A stretch of DNA of 64,000 bases from Metabacillus litoralis (GCF_003667825.1 NZ_CP033043.1:249001-313000), one strand, 5' to 3'. Counted from the first letter of the stretch, positions 35,381-44,497 are shown. A program made the numbers and translations. Notes: generated by a model not told the origin, from the sequence alone.

Positions 35381-35710
35381 TTGAGTAAAACAAGTAAGCT
35401 ATTAACTGGCATTATTTCAGCTTCGATGATTACGGCAGCAGGTTGTGGGAATAATCAATCATTACCGCCCGTCCCAGAAGATTCAGAATGTGGCGATTGG
35501 GAGTGGGAAGCGGATGAAGGCGTTTGGGAATGTGATGACGACTATTCATCACATTACGGCCACTATTATTATGGGGGAAAATATTATTCGACGAAAAGCA
35601 GCCTTAAATCGAGCTCTGCTTATAAAAGCTATCAGTCTAGCAGTTCTTTTAAAGGAGGGGGCTCTAGTTCGGGCTTTGGAAAGGGATCTAGTGGAGGATT
35701 TGGTGGGTAA
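35381..35710 (+). CDS. Small Ser/Gly-rich lipoprotein
   Basis: A 109-residue exported protein with an N-terminal lipoprotein signal (SKTSKLLTGIISASMITAAG-C, Cys22), a Trp/Asp/Glu-rich middle (CGDWEWEADEGVWECDDDY), then a Tyr/Ser/Gly-rich low-complexity tail ending SSGGFGG. The start is TTG 35381 after AAGGAGGGG. Its stop overlaps the next ATG by one base. A low-complexity lipoprotein next to a GSP-synthase-like gene and a DUF350 gene recalls the E. coli yjfM/yjfC/yjfL and ygiB/ygiC sets, though similarity to DUF1190 is not obvious. Confidence 0.72.
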   Translation: MSKTSKLLTGIISASMITAAGCGNNQSLPPVPEDSECGDWEWEADEGVWECDDDYSSHYGHYYYGGKYYSTKSSLKSSSAYKSYQSSSSFKGGGSSSGFGKGSSGGFGG

Positions 35711-36972
35711 TGTCTCAACCATTTAACCTAACAGAACATCAACACAACCGAAAAAGAATGTATCAAAAACTCGATTCCTTCTGGCACGACCTTTATGAAA
35801 GTGAATATGCATTATATGATATAGCCCTAATGACTAGTGAAGAAATCGAGGAAATACGCCTAGCCACAAATCGCATTGGCCATATTTTTTTGAAAATGGG
35901 GAATTTACTTAGAAGCTCTCCTGATGAATCTTTGCTTCAGCTTGATATTCCAAAGAATATGCTTCCGTTCATCCGACACCGTGCTCTACCAATTGATACT
36001 GTCATATCAAGGGTTGATTTAGTTAAAACAAGTGAAGGGTTAAAGGTACTTGAGTTAAATAGCGATACACCCACATTTGAAAAAGAAGTCTTTGATGTGA
36101 ACAGCTTTTTATGCCAAGAATTTGGAGTTGATGACCCAAATGAGGGGCTATCCGAACAGCTTGGGAGTGAAATGAGAAAAGCGATAGCTGAAGCCCTACA
36201 TCGCAGCAAACATAATGAACCTCCGTATATTGTTTTTACATCCCATGAAGAACATGAGGAAGATAAGTTCACAACGATCTTTCTAAAAGATCTGGCAAAT
36301 GTAGGAGCTAATTATGTTCCCTTACATAAATTAAGGATTCAAAAGGGTGAAGGGCTATATGATGATGAAGGAAACAGAATTGATGTATTGTATCGTCAGA
36401 CCTATCCGTTGGAGCATTTAATTGAAGATGTGAGTGAAGAGTCCGGAGATCCGATTGGTGAGCAATTACTCCAACTTGTTTGTTCCAATAAGTTGATTAT
36501 GTTAAACCCAATTTCAGCATTTCTCCTTCAATCAAAAGCTGTTCAGGCAGCAATTTGGGGGATGAAGGAGCTTGATTCGCCTTATTTTACGGAAACAGAA
36601 AAACAATGGATTTATCAATATTTTTTACCAACATACCTTGAGGAAGATATTTTTATTGAAAATGGAATGAAGTATGTGAAAAAACCTAGTTTTGGTAGAG
36701 AAGGAGATACAGTTTCTGTGTTTCAAGGGACTGAAAAACTATTTGAGGACAAACATAAAACGTATGAGAAATCTCTACCAGTTTATCAAAAATATGTGGA
36801 CCTTCCCTCTCAACAGATCAAAACGATGAATGGTATTTTTGAAGGAAAAGTATTAATAGGAAGTTTCCTTATTAACGGAAAAGCAAGTGGAATAGGACTA
36901 AGAGCAGGCAAGCAAATTACAGACAATAATGCCTACTTTTTACCTTTAGGAATAAAAAAAGGAAGGGAATGA
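35710..36972 (+). CDS. Glutathionylspermidine synthase-like ATP-grasp protein
   Basis: A 420-residue protein of the GSP-synthase C-terminal (ATP-grasp amide ligase) family. Motifs: DTPTFEKEVFDVN near residue 118, VLYRQTYPLEHL near 227, MLNPISAFLLQSKA near 258, KKPSFGREGDTVSVF near 325. The E. coli relatives YgiC and YjfC form amide bonds between unknown partners. There is no amidase domain. The gene overlaps the lipoprotein stop and is followed after four bases by a DUF350 membrane protein, indicating a three-gene unit that may modify an envelope component. Confidence 0.85.
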   Translation: MSQPFNLTEHQHNRKRMYQKLDSFWHDLYESEYALYDIALMTSEEIEEIRLATNRIGHIFLKMGNLLRSSPDESLLQLDIPKNMLPFIRHRALPIDTVISRVDLVKTSEGLKVLELNSDTPTFEKEVFDVNSFLCQEFGVDDPNEGLSEQLGSEMRKAIAEALHRSKHNEPPYIVFTSHEEHEEDKFTTIFLKDLANVGANYVPLHKLRIQKGEGLYDDEGNRIDVLYRQTYPLEHLIEDVSEESGDPIGEQLLQLVCSNKLIMLNPISAFLLQSKAVQAAIWGMKELDSPYFTETEKQWIYQYFLPTYLEEDIFIENGMKYVKKPSFGREGDTVSVFQGTEKLFEDKHKTYEKSLPVYQKYVDLPSQQIKTMNGIFEGKVLIGSFLINGKASGIGLRAGKQITDNNAYFLPLGIKKGRE

Positions 36973-36976
36973 GAAG

Positions 36977-37381
36977 ATGACATTTTTAGACTTATTTTTA
37001 TCAACGGTTTCTTATATTGGATTGGCTATTGTTTTGTTGATCATTGGGATTATTTTGTTTGAAATAACAACAAAGAACAAAGAATTTGAACTAATCAAAA
37101 ACGGGAATAAAGCAGCTGTTTATGCGTTTGGTGGTAGAATTTTAGGGCTTGCTATTGTTCTTTATTCATCAATCTCTAATTCTGTTAATATCTTTGATAT
37201 GGTGATTTGGGGAAGCATTGCGATTGTGATGCAGATTATTATTTTCTATTTAGCAGAGCTTTTAACACCAAAGTTTAATATTACAAAAGCAATCGACGAT
37301 GATAACCAAGCTGTTGGATTATTTTTATTATTTTTGTCGATATCAATCGGACTTATCATTGCTGCATCATTAACATATTAA
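36977..37381 (+). CDS. DUF350 family membrane protein
   Basis: A 134-residue protein with four hydrophobic helices (about 8-28, 50-66, 75-94 and 111-132), matching the two-fold duplicated DUF350 layout. Function is unknown; DUF350 genes repeatedly accompany GSP-synthase-like genes (E. coli yjfL/yjfC). GGGAATGAGA upstream serves as a weak ribosome site. Last gene of the operon; terminator follows. Confidence 0.82.
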   Translation: MTFLDLFLSTVSYIGLAIVLLIIGIILFEITTKNKEFELIKNGNKAAVYAFGGRILGLAIVLYSSISNSVNIFDMVIWGSIAIVMQIIIFYLAELLTPKFNITKAIDDDNQAVGLFLLFLSISIGLIIAASLTY

Positions 37382-37384
37382 TAG

Positions 37385-37421
37385 AAAAAAGCGGGGGAAC
37401 TAAGGTTTTACCGCTTTTTTT
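37385..37421 (+). terminator. Terminator after DUF350 gene
   Basis: AAAAAAGCGG pairs with CCGCTTTTTT around a 16-base loop, followed by more T. Confidence 0.85.
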
Positions 37422-37756
37422 GTCATTTAGCTAGTATTTTAAAATTGTCTTAAACTGACACTTTATTGTCAAAAAAATACCCTAATAAAACCAAGCTCCT
37501 AAGCGTATTGTTATGTGAAGGGATTGGTTTTTTTATTCGTATTAGTACTAGGAAGCGAGTTAGGGTAAGTGTTTTACTATAAAAAATTGAGGGAAAGGTA
37601 CAACAGTCGTTTCGCTCTTTTACAACATTTTCTGTTAAAATAAACCAATAAGCCTCTTACATAATGAGGTTATTACTCGTATACATTTTTCTAATCTTTT
37701 CGAATTTATACGAATTTTACTTCAGTTTAAATTTAAAAGGATTGCAGGAGGAAAAT
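37422..37756 (+). other. Intergenic region with a second terminator-like hairpin
   Basis: No gene found. AAACCAA (37488-37494) can pair with TTGGTTT (37524-37530), followed by TTTT, although the previous operon is already terminated at 37421; this may mark a short independent transcript. Another weak hairpin (GCCTC/GAGGT, 37653-37670) lies near the GTPase start. Confidence 0.3.
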
Positions 37757-40501
37757 ATGACAAGAGAAGATCAACTAATTGAAAAATCATTTTATGAAAC
37801 ATTTTTATCTGATGGTGATAACAGGCGTCCATCACGGATCCTTGGTCAGGCCTATTTTGAGGAACAAAATCGAGAAGAAAGCTTTGATTTGTCATATATT
37901 CGCTTTGCTCAAGGAGAAATCTATTTTCATGATTTGGATTATGAGGCTGCTATTTTTAAATGGGAAAATATTAAAAATGAGTTGGAGCCTTGGGCGAAGA
38001 TGAATATAGGTGATGCCTACTCTCAGCTTGGATTGTTATCTGCAGCAGAGGATATGTATAATTCGATTGAGACAAGTGAGGATACATTAAAAAGTGAGGT
38101 TGCTTTAAAGCTCTTTTTTCTTTATAAGGAAAGAGGAAAAATGGAACATGCTTATGAAACAATAAAAAAAGCGGTTTTATTGGATCCGGATTATCCAAAT
38201 GTAACACGAGTTGCACGCGATTTTTACGAAGAAAATGAAGATGATGAGAATGCTGTTAAACTGGCTGTTGATGAGCTTATTCGTACTGAAAAAGAAGAAT
38301 GGTTTTCAGTTATTACCTCATATGTAAAAGCAGGCAACACCAAAAGCTTTTTACCAGACTTTTTTGCAGATGCTTTACTTACCATTCATGACGTTAATAA
38401 ACAATCCTTCATCTCTTTTACTCATGCATTATGGAATAGTTATAGAAATGAAGAGTCATATCTTCAATGGATCAATACGATTAATGAGTTGTTTATGATT
38501 GTTCAACATGAAGAGGAGTTTGAGTGGAATCAAATCGTTCAACTTTATGAAGAAACATTTATTGAATTAACAGATGGACGCTACTTTCTACAAGACCTTC
38601 AAGTAGTGATGCCTAATCTATTATCTTGCTGGTTAAAGCTCTCAACAAGAGAAAATGGGTTAACGCCAGCTGCCACTGTTTTAGCCTGGAATGAAATTTT
38701 TTCTGGTCACATTATTCACGATAGTATATATCGTGCAGAAGCAATTATTTTTGAAGTGGAGAACAACCAAAGTGGATTGCAGCAGGCTCTACAATTATTT
38801 AAAACAGTGAAAAAGTGGGCGGAAGGACATTCTCTTACTGTTGATTATAAAACGGTATGGTGGTTGGAGGAATTACTTAATTCGAATATTAAGCAGCATT
38901 TCTTACTTGCAGGATTCGAAGGTAGTGGAAAAACAACATTTATGCACTCACTCCTAGGTGAAAAACCGTATAAAGGTACAACAGCTTCTATGGTCATTTT
39001 CCACGATGATGATGAACTGTCATTCAGTCAGATCACAAGTACGGGACATCGTTTTCTTGAAAACCAACGTGAAATGCTTGAGCATATGGATGAAACTTCT
39101 TTATTCCAAGTAAAGCAACCATGTATCTTTTTACATGAAAATCAATGTGCCATTATTGACACACCTTCCTTAAACGGTAGTTTTAGAAATGAATTTTTTG
39201 ACACATTATTGTTAGCAGATGGAGTATTTTTTGTTTTGGACGGAGCTGATCCTCTTTCAGATGAAGAGTATAATGTATTATGTCAAATGAAAAAATTTGC
39301 TCCAGATATAAATGTTCATTTTATTTTAAATAAGGTAGATTTAATTGCGAGTGACGCAAATACACAAGCAACCATTAATGATATAAAAAGAAAAGTTGTA
39401 AATATTTATCCAGAGGCAGATATTCTGCCATATTCTTCTTTACATCCATTTAGTCAGCAATCGAGCAAGCTTAACACGTTTGTAAACACACATTATCCTT
39501 TTGATATGAAAGAAAAGCCAAACAAAAGAACAGCTAATGTGCTAACGTTAATTCGACATGTTCTAACTGATTTGCTTCATAAAAGAGAAGAAATGGAGAA
39601 AGGCTTTATCTATTCCATTCAATGGAATGAAGACATTTTAGGAAGATTAAAAGGCTTGAGTCTAAAATTAAAAGATCTTCAACATGAAAAAGTGGAGACT
39701 ATTATTGCTGCATACAGAACCTTACTAAAAGAAAGTAAAACAGAGTTAATGGAAACCATTCCAAGGCTGTTAAAAGAAAGCTCAGAATATATTAAGGAAG
39801 ATAGTGATTTTAAAGAAATTCACTTAAACTTAAATGAGAAGATGAATGAAAAAATACAATCGTATATTGAAGAAACACTACTTCCTACCGTTTATCATCA
39901 GCTGGATACCTGGGTATCAGCTTCTCACGATGAATTCCTTGAAAGTCAATCTTTCTTAGTGGAGATGAGTGAAACGTTCAATGATATTTATCAAGAGAAA
40001 AAGCTTTCTTTACAATGTGATTTTGCGCTTTTAGATGATTGGCGCCGAGATTTAGACAGAATGACAGGTCGAATTCAATATGAAAAAGAAAACATTATGT
40101 TAAAGAAAAAACCTGCTCAGTTATTATTAAAAGGTGCTGGTAGGCTATTGGGTACAATGAATCAAAGCAACAATATGCTCTATAATCAATACAAGAAATA
40201 TGTTGAAAATGAAACATATGAAGAAGTAACAGCCTCTATTGCGAATAAACTATTTTTGCCATTTGAATTATTTGAAAAGGGCTTAAGTCAAGATGTTACA
40301 TCCTTTTTCCAAGGTGCCATTCAAGAGGTGAAGGAAACGATTGCTGAAACAGAAACCATTATCCAGGATGGAAAAGAAAGCTTGGATAACATGAGATCAA
40401 ATCCTGAGGTCTTTTATGATCCTTTAAAATTATTTGAGGTAAACCTACTTCAGCAGGAATTTAGCCTACAAGCTAAGAAAGATTACAGTCGAACAGGTTG
40501 A
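37757..40501 (+). CDS. TPR-containing dynamin-like large GTPase
   Basis: A 914-residue protein joining an N-terminal TPR-like helical region (about residues 40-240, e.g. EIYFHDLDYEAAIFKWENIK) to a G domain. G1 is GFEGSGKTT (386-394, Lys392), G3 is DTPS at Asp468, G4 is NKVD at Asn525. The C-terminal 300 residues are long helices with coiled-coil character (EKVETIIAAYRTLLKES). This resembles bacterial dynamin-like membrane-remodelling GTPases. The start is ATG 37757 after AGGAGG; an upstream in-frame ATG (37664) would add a hydrophobic segment but lacks a ribosome site. Function unknown; monocistronic. Confidence 0.8.
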   Translation: MTREDQLIEKSFYETFLSDGDNRRPSRILGQAYFEEQNREESFDLSYIRFAQGEIYFHDLDYEAAIFKWENIKNELEPWAKMNIGDAYSQLGLLSAAEDMYNSIETSEDTLKSEVALKLFFLYKERGKMEHAYETIKKAVLLDPDYPNVTRVARDFYEENEDDENAVKLAVDELIRTEKEEWFSVITSYVKAGNTKSFLPDFFADALLTIHDVNKQSFISFTHALWNSYRNEESYLQWINTINELFMIVQHEEEFEWNQIVQLYEETFIELTDGRYFLQDLQVVMPNLLSCWLKLSTRENGLTPAATVLAWNEIFSGHIIHDSIYRAEAIIFEVENNQSGLQQALQLFKTVKKWAEGHSLTVDYKTVWWLEELLNSNIKQHFLLAGFEGSGKTTFMHSLLGEKPYKGTTASMVIFHDDDELSFSQITSTGHRFLENQREMLEHMDETSLFQVKQPCIFLHENQCAIIDTPSLNGSFRNEFFDTLLLADGVFFVLDGADPLSDEEYNVLCQMKKFAPDINVHFILNKVDLIASDANTQATINDIKRKVVNIYPEADILPYSSLHPFSQQSSKLNTFVNTHYPFDMKEKPNKRTANVLTLIRHVLTDLLHKREEMEKGFIYSIQWNEDILGRLKGLSLKLKDLQHEKVETIIAAYRTLLKESKTELMETIPRLLKESSEYIKEDSDFKEIHLNLNEKMNEKIQSYIEETLLPTVYHQLDTWVSASHDEFLESQSFLVEMSETFNDIYQEKKLSLQCDFALLDDWRRDLDRMTGRIQYEKENIMLKKKPAQLLLKGAGRLLGTMNQSNNMLYNQYKKYVENETYEEVTASIANKLFLPFELFEKGLSQDVTSFFQGAIQEVKETIAETETIIQDGKESLDNMRSNPEVFYDPLKLFEVNLLQQEFSLQAKKDYSRTG

Positions 40502-40508
40502 AAGTAGA

Positions 40509-40597
40509 AGAGACTATTCCTTATGTGCTGAACCCTAAAAGTTAGAATTGGTTCGCCTAACTTTTGGGTGCACATCATTAGGAAAGGTCTCTTTTTT
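40509..40597 (+). terminator. Long three-tier hairpin terminator after GTPase gene
   Basis: AGAGAC...GTCTCT, TTCCT...AGGAA, TGTGC...GCACA and CCC-AAAAGTTAG...CTAACTTTT-GGG pair in succession over about 84 bases, followed by six T. Much longer than ordinary terminators. Confidence 0.75.
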
Positions 40598-40691
40598 ATG
40601 CAAGTTAATTGAGAAAAGAATATAATGAAGGTAACATGAATTCATAACCAACAAGGCACGTAAGTCATAACTACCTGAGGAGAGTACATAT

Positions 40692-41726
40692 ATGGTAAAA
40701 CATAAAAAGTTTAATTTAAAAATCCCCCTTCTACTTATGCTTTTATTAATTATTGTGGCTTTTATTCCAACGCCTTACTACCTTTACCAACCAGGTTCGA
40801 TCGAAGCGTTACAGCCAAAAATTAAGGTAGAGGATGGGTACACTAAGGAAGATGGAAGCTTTCATTTAACAACAATTTTGTCGATCAAGGCAATGAATCC
40901 ATACATATTGGCTTATGGGCTAGTAGCTCCGCATACTGATATTGTAAAGGAAGAGGATGTTAAAGGGGATTTAACAGATCAGGAGTATGATAGATTACTC
41001 GAATTTATGATGAAGAATTCTAAGCAAAATGCGCTAGTTGCTGGTTTTAAACAAGCTAGAGAAGAGGTTAAGATTGATTATCATGGAATTTTTGTTAGTG
41101 CAATTTTGGCAGACTCTCCAGCAAAAAATGTTCTTCAAGTAGGAGATGTCATCACAAGTATCGATGGTAAAAAAATGTATGAGGCAACTGAATTTATTTC
41201 GTATATAGAACAAAATAAAAAAGAAGGTGATCAAGCTACACTAACAATTACTCGCGGAGGAGACGAAATAAAGAAAACAGTAGAAATGGTGAAACTGGAC
41301 CCATCAACTAATAAAGTGGGAATTGGTATTGCCCCTGAAGAAGATTTTACGGCAACCGTCCCTAGAGATGTTAAAATTGAAAGTGATGATATTGGCGGTC
41401 CTTCAGCAGGTCTAATGTTTTCCTTGGAAATCCTCAATCAGCTAATAGCTGAAGACTTAACTAAAGGTTATAAAATTGCCGGAACTGGGACAATTGATCA
41501 TAACGGAAACGTAGGGCAAATAGGCGGGATTTCTCATAAAATTACAGCAGCCTATGAAGACGGAGCTGACATCTTCTTTGCACCGAAAGACATCACTTCT
41601 TATGATCAAAATGAAAAAGAGGTTATAGCAGAAGTCGAGAAGAATGACTATGAGGTAGAAGTTGTGCCAGTAGCAACCTTGTCTGAAGCTGTTGAATATT
41701 TAGAGGGACTAGAGGAGAAGAGTTAA
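40692..41726 (+). CDS. PDZ and Lon-type serine protease (SepM/YlbL family)
   Basis: A 344-residue membrane-anchored protease: one N-terminal helix (IPLLLMLLLIIVAFIPTPYY), a PDZ domain at about residues 130-205 (GIFVSAILADSPAKNVLQVG), and a C-terminal Lon-type domain. The catalytic dyad is Ser238 in GGPSAGLMFS and Lys283 in HKITAAYEDGA. Relatives are B. subtilis YlbL and streptococcal SepM, which act outside the membrane on peptides or unfolded proteins. ATG 40692 follows GAGGAGAG. It is not in the usual ylb neighbourhood as far as can be seen here. Confidence 0.9.
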   Translation: MVKHKKFNLKIPLLLMLLLIIVAFIPTPYYLYQPGSIEALQPKIKVEDGYTKEDGSFHLTTILSIKAMNPYILAYGLVAPHTDIVKEEDVKGDLTDQEYDRLLEFMMKNSKQNALVAGFKQAREEVKIDYHGIFVSAILADSPAKNVLQVGDVITSIDGKKMYEATEFISYIEQNKKEGDQATLTITRGGDEIKKTVEMVKLDPSTNKVGIGIAPEEDFTATVPRDVKIESDDIGGPSAGLMFSLEILNQLIAEDLTKGYKIAGTGTIDHNGNVGQIGGISHKITAAYEDGADIFFAPKDITSYDQNEKEVIAEVEKNDYEVEVVPVATLSEAVEYLEGLEEKS

Positions 41727-41739
41727 ATATGTTTTGTGG

Positions 41740-41770
41740 AAGAAGCCTGGTTTGGGCTTCTTTCTTTTAG
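41740..41770 (+). terminator. Terminator after PDZ-Lon gene
   Basis: AAGAAGCC pairs with GGCTTCTT around TGGTTTG, followed by TCTTTT. Confidence 0.8.
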
Positions 41771-41788
41771 TTTTTAAAATTAGAGTAC

Positions 41789-42557
41789 AAGTCGAATTGC
41801 GTGTTGGTCGCGTCAGTTACGAGTTGTCGCGTCAAAAAGGGATTTGGTTAAGTCAAAACCGCAAAAAGTCATGTCAAAAAGACTAGAGGTTAAGTCAAAT
41901 TGCGTGAAGGTCGCGTCAGTTACGAGTTGTCGGGTCAAAAATACGTATGGTTAAGTCAAATCCGTAAAAAGTCCCGTCGAAAAGACAAGAGGTTAAGTCA
42001 AAATGCGTGAAGGTCGCGTCACTTAAGAGTTGTCACGTCAAAAATGCCTGTGGTTAAGTCAAAACCGCAACAAGTCCCGTCAAAAAGACCAGAAGTCAAG
42101 TCAAATTGCGTGTTGATCACGTCACGAACGAGTTGTCGCGTCAAAAATACATGTGGTTAAGTCAAATCCGTAAAAAGTCACGTCAAAAAGACCAGAGGTC
42201 AAGTCAAAATGCGTGAAGGTCGCGTCGCTTACGAGTGGTCGCGTCAAAAATACGTTTGGTTAAGTCAAAACCGCAAAAAGTCACGTCAAAAAGACCAGAA
42301 GTCAAGTCAAATTGCGTGTTGATCACGTCACGTACGAGTTGTAGCGTCAAAAATACATTTGGTTAAGTCAAAACCGCAAAAAGTCACGTCAAAAAGACTA
42401 GTGGTCGCGTCAAAATGCTTGTTAGTCACGTCACTTACAAATTGTCACGTCAAAAATGCCTGTGGTTAAGTCAAATCCGTAAAAAGTCACGTCAAAAAGA
42501 CCAGAGGTCAAGTCAAAATGCGTGAAGGTCGCGTCGCTTACGAGTAGGTTCGTCAAA
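41789..42557. repeat. Tandem array of 103-bp repeats built from five ~21-bp words
   Basis: GGTTAAGTCAAA starts at 41846, 41949, 42052, 42155, 42258, 42361 and 42464, exactly 103 bp each time, with partial units at both ends. Every unit splits into five words of 21, 21, 21, 19 and 21 bp, each beginning G-T-C/T-N-N-GTCA, e.g. GTCACGTCAAAAAGACCAGA. The words GTCGCGTCA, GTCACGTCA and GTTAAGTCA recur throughout. No ORF explains it. The array lies between the convergent PDZ-Lon protease and Gfo/Idh genes. Confidence 0.95.
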
Positions 42558-42581
42558 TCCTCTGCCTATAAACAGAAGAAA

Positions 42582-42605
42582 ACGCTCTAACTATCGTCAG
42601 AGCGT
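42582..42605 (-). terminator. Terminator of the minus-strand Gfo/ThuA operon
   Basis: ACGCTCT / AGAGCGT hairpin; on the minus strand it is followed by TTTTCTTC. It separates the operon from the 103-bp array. Confidence 0.75.
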
Positions 42606-42635
42606 CCTCGTTCAGTACAACTTACAACTATAACA

Positions 42636-43715
42636 CTAAAGATCCAACAATTCAGGCCGTTCACAAGTGCTTTCCATTATATAATGAGTACTGTTGCTAG
42701 ATGAATCGTGGAATCCATGCATAGCTTCTAACACATGATAAGCTAAATCTCCATTGGCGCGGAACTTACCTCCATGTAAAATGGCTTTTGCCATGTCAGC
42801 TACACCTAACCCTCGGCTGTTATCGATATAATCAGATTTTACAGGTATATCAACGAATTCTTTTTCACCACGTTTTCTAATGCGCACTGGCCCGCCAAAT
42901 GTATTTGGATCAGGAACAAGCAGAGTACCTTCACTCCCGTATATTTCAATTGGGGGAAGGGAGGTGCCGCCCATTGCATCGAAACTTGTCGTAAGAGTTG
43001 CAACAGCACCAGATGCAAAATCTAAAACACCGGAAATATGAGTTGGTGTTTTAACTGTCAGCTTTTCACCAGATTTTGGTTCACTTGTTATGATTCGTTC
43101 GGAATAGCTAATTCGGGCTGATCCAGAAATTCGCTTAATCGGTCCCAACAGAGATACTAGTGTAGTTAAATAGTACGGCCCCATGTCAAACATTGGGCCA
43201 CCTCCAACATCATAGTAAAATCCAGGATCTGGATGCCAATGTTCGTGGCCACGGCTAATCATAAAGGCAGAGGCTCCAATCGGAGTGCCGATTTCTCCTT
43301 TTTCAATAAGAGAGATGCTTGTTTGAATGCCTCCTCCTAAAAAGGTATCAGGAGCACTTCCAACTAAGAGATTGTTTTTCTTTGCTGTTTCTAAAATTTG
43401 CTTACCTTCTTCACGAGTTATGCTAAGTGGTTTTTCTGTATACACATGCTTACCAGCCTCGAGTACTTTAATACAGACTGAGGCATGAGCTTTCGGGATC
43501 GTTAAATTTATCACTAATTGGATCTCAGGGTCATTCAGTAACTCTTCAACAGAATAAGCATGAGGAATCCCGAATTTTGCTGCTTGTGATTTGGCGCGCT
43601 CTTGATCTAAATCTGCACAAGCGATAAGGTCAAGATGCTCAAACTTTTGACAGTTTTCCAGATAAATGGAGCTGATATTACCACAGCCGATTATTCCGAT
43701 TTTTAGCTTTTTCAT
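42636..43715 (-). CDS. Gfo/Idh/MocA-family sugar oxidoreductase (1)
   Basis: A 359-residue protein with an N-terminal Rossmann domain (LKIGIIGCGNISSIYLENC) binding NAD(P) and the family motif EKPLS near residue 93, where the lysine is catalytic. The C-terminal alpha/beta domain carries the substrate residues (GGGPMFDMGPYYLT near 190). The family oxidises or reduces hydroxyl groups of sugars and inositols, often at C3. ATG follows GGAGGG. It is the last gene of a minus-strand operon with a ThuA-like gene and a second Gfo/Idh gene. Confidence 0.88.
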   Translation of the reverse strand: MKKLKIGIIGCGNISSIYLENCQKFEHLDLIACADLDQERAKSQAAKFGIPHAYSVEELLNDPEIQLVINLTIPKAHASVCIKVLEAGKHVYTEKPLSITREEGKQILETAKKNNLLVGSAPDTFLGGGIQTSISLIEKGEIGTPIGASAFMISRGHEHWHPDPGFYYDVGGGPMFDMGPYYLTTLVSLLGPIKRISGSARISYSERIITSEPKSGEKLTVKTPTHISGVLDFASGAVATLTTSFDAMGGTSLPPIEIYGSEGTLLVPDPNTFGGPVRIRKRGEKEFVDIPVKSDYIDNSRGLGVADMAKAILHGGKFRANGDLAYHVLEAMHGFHDSSSNSTHYIMESTCERPELLDL

Positions 43716-43741
43716 ATAGACACCCTCCAGAGTTATTAAGA

Positions 43742-44479
43742 CTATTGACTGTCACCCATTCCAGTGTATTTACGACTAATTCCATTGCTAGACAAAACCA
43801 ACTCTTCAGCACGTTGTTTACCATCAGCAGCCCATAAGAAACCTTTTCTCATGATATGAGTAACCTCTGGCATGGAGACTATATTAGCTTTATGGCCTAA
43901 TGAATTATAAAACACATTTCCTTGTCCCCAACGTTTTGTCCAAACAACTGGCATATCTACTGCTTTGTTTGTTGCGTGGGGACCATCAACAACTGGAAAA
44001 CGTGTTGTAGCTAGTACTTCAACAGCAGGGTCTACATGAAGATAATACTGTTCACTTACTACTTTAAAATCAGAAAGGCCTTCTAAAAGAGGACTTGTTG
44101 AATGCTTAATGTTGACCATATATTCAACACCATCATTACCTGGGTGTGCAACCCAATTTCCACCTGTCATAAACTGCCAGTCAACATTATTGCGAAAAGA
44201 ATCACACATTCCACCATGACATCCGGCTATACCAACACCGCTTATTACAGCATCTGAAATATTAAGAACATATTTCTTATCTATTTCACCCATCGTCCAG
44301 TGCGGAACAATTAAGTCAAAGGATTTTAATTTTTCTGGATCTGCGTAAGATTCAAGGGAGGAAGATACTTCTACCGAGAAGTTTTCTTCTTCGAGAATGG
44401 TTTTAAAAATTTGAGCAACTTGCTCAGGTTCATGTCCATCCCAGCCTCCCCAAACAATTAAAGCGTTTTTTTCACTCAT
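43742..44479 (-). CDS. ThuA-like domain protein
   Basis: A 245-residue protein of the ThuA (trehalose utilisation) class-I glutamine-amidotransferase-like fold, with LIVWGGWDGHEPEQVAQIFK at the start, GIAGCHGGMCDSF near residue 82 in place of the nucleophile elbow, and YYLHVDP near 146. In rhizobia ThuA acts with the Gfo/Idh enzyme ThuB in forming 3-keto derivatives of trehalose and other disaccharides. ATG follows AGAGGAG. It sits between two Gfo/Idh genes, which supports a similar role here. Confidence 0.87.
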   Translation of the reverse strand: MSEKNALIVWGGWDGHEPEQVAQIFKTILEEENFSVEVSSSLESYADPEKLKSFDLIVPHWTMGEIDKKYVLNISDAVISGVGIAGCHGGMCDSFRNNVDWQFMTGGNWVAHPGNDGVEYMVNIKHSTSPLLEGLSDFKVVSEQYYLHVDPAVEVLATTRFPVVDGPHATNKAVDMPVVWTKRWGQGNVFYNSLGHKANIVSMPEVTHIMRKGFLWAADGKQRAEELVLSSNGISRKYTGMGDSQ

Positions 44480-44497
44480 TCTTTTTTCTCCTCTCTA

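Noticed and set aside
41789..42557. CRISPR-like or coding repeat
   Set aside because: The whole 103-bp unit is conserved without unique spacers and stops occur in all frames.
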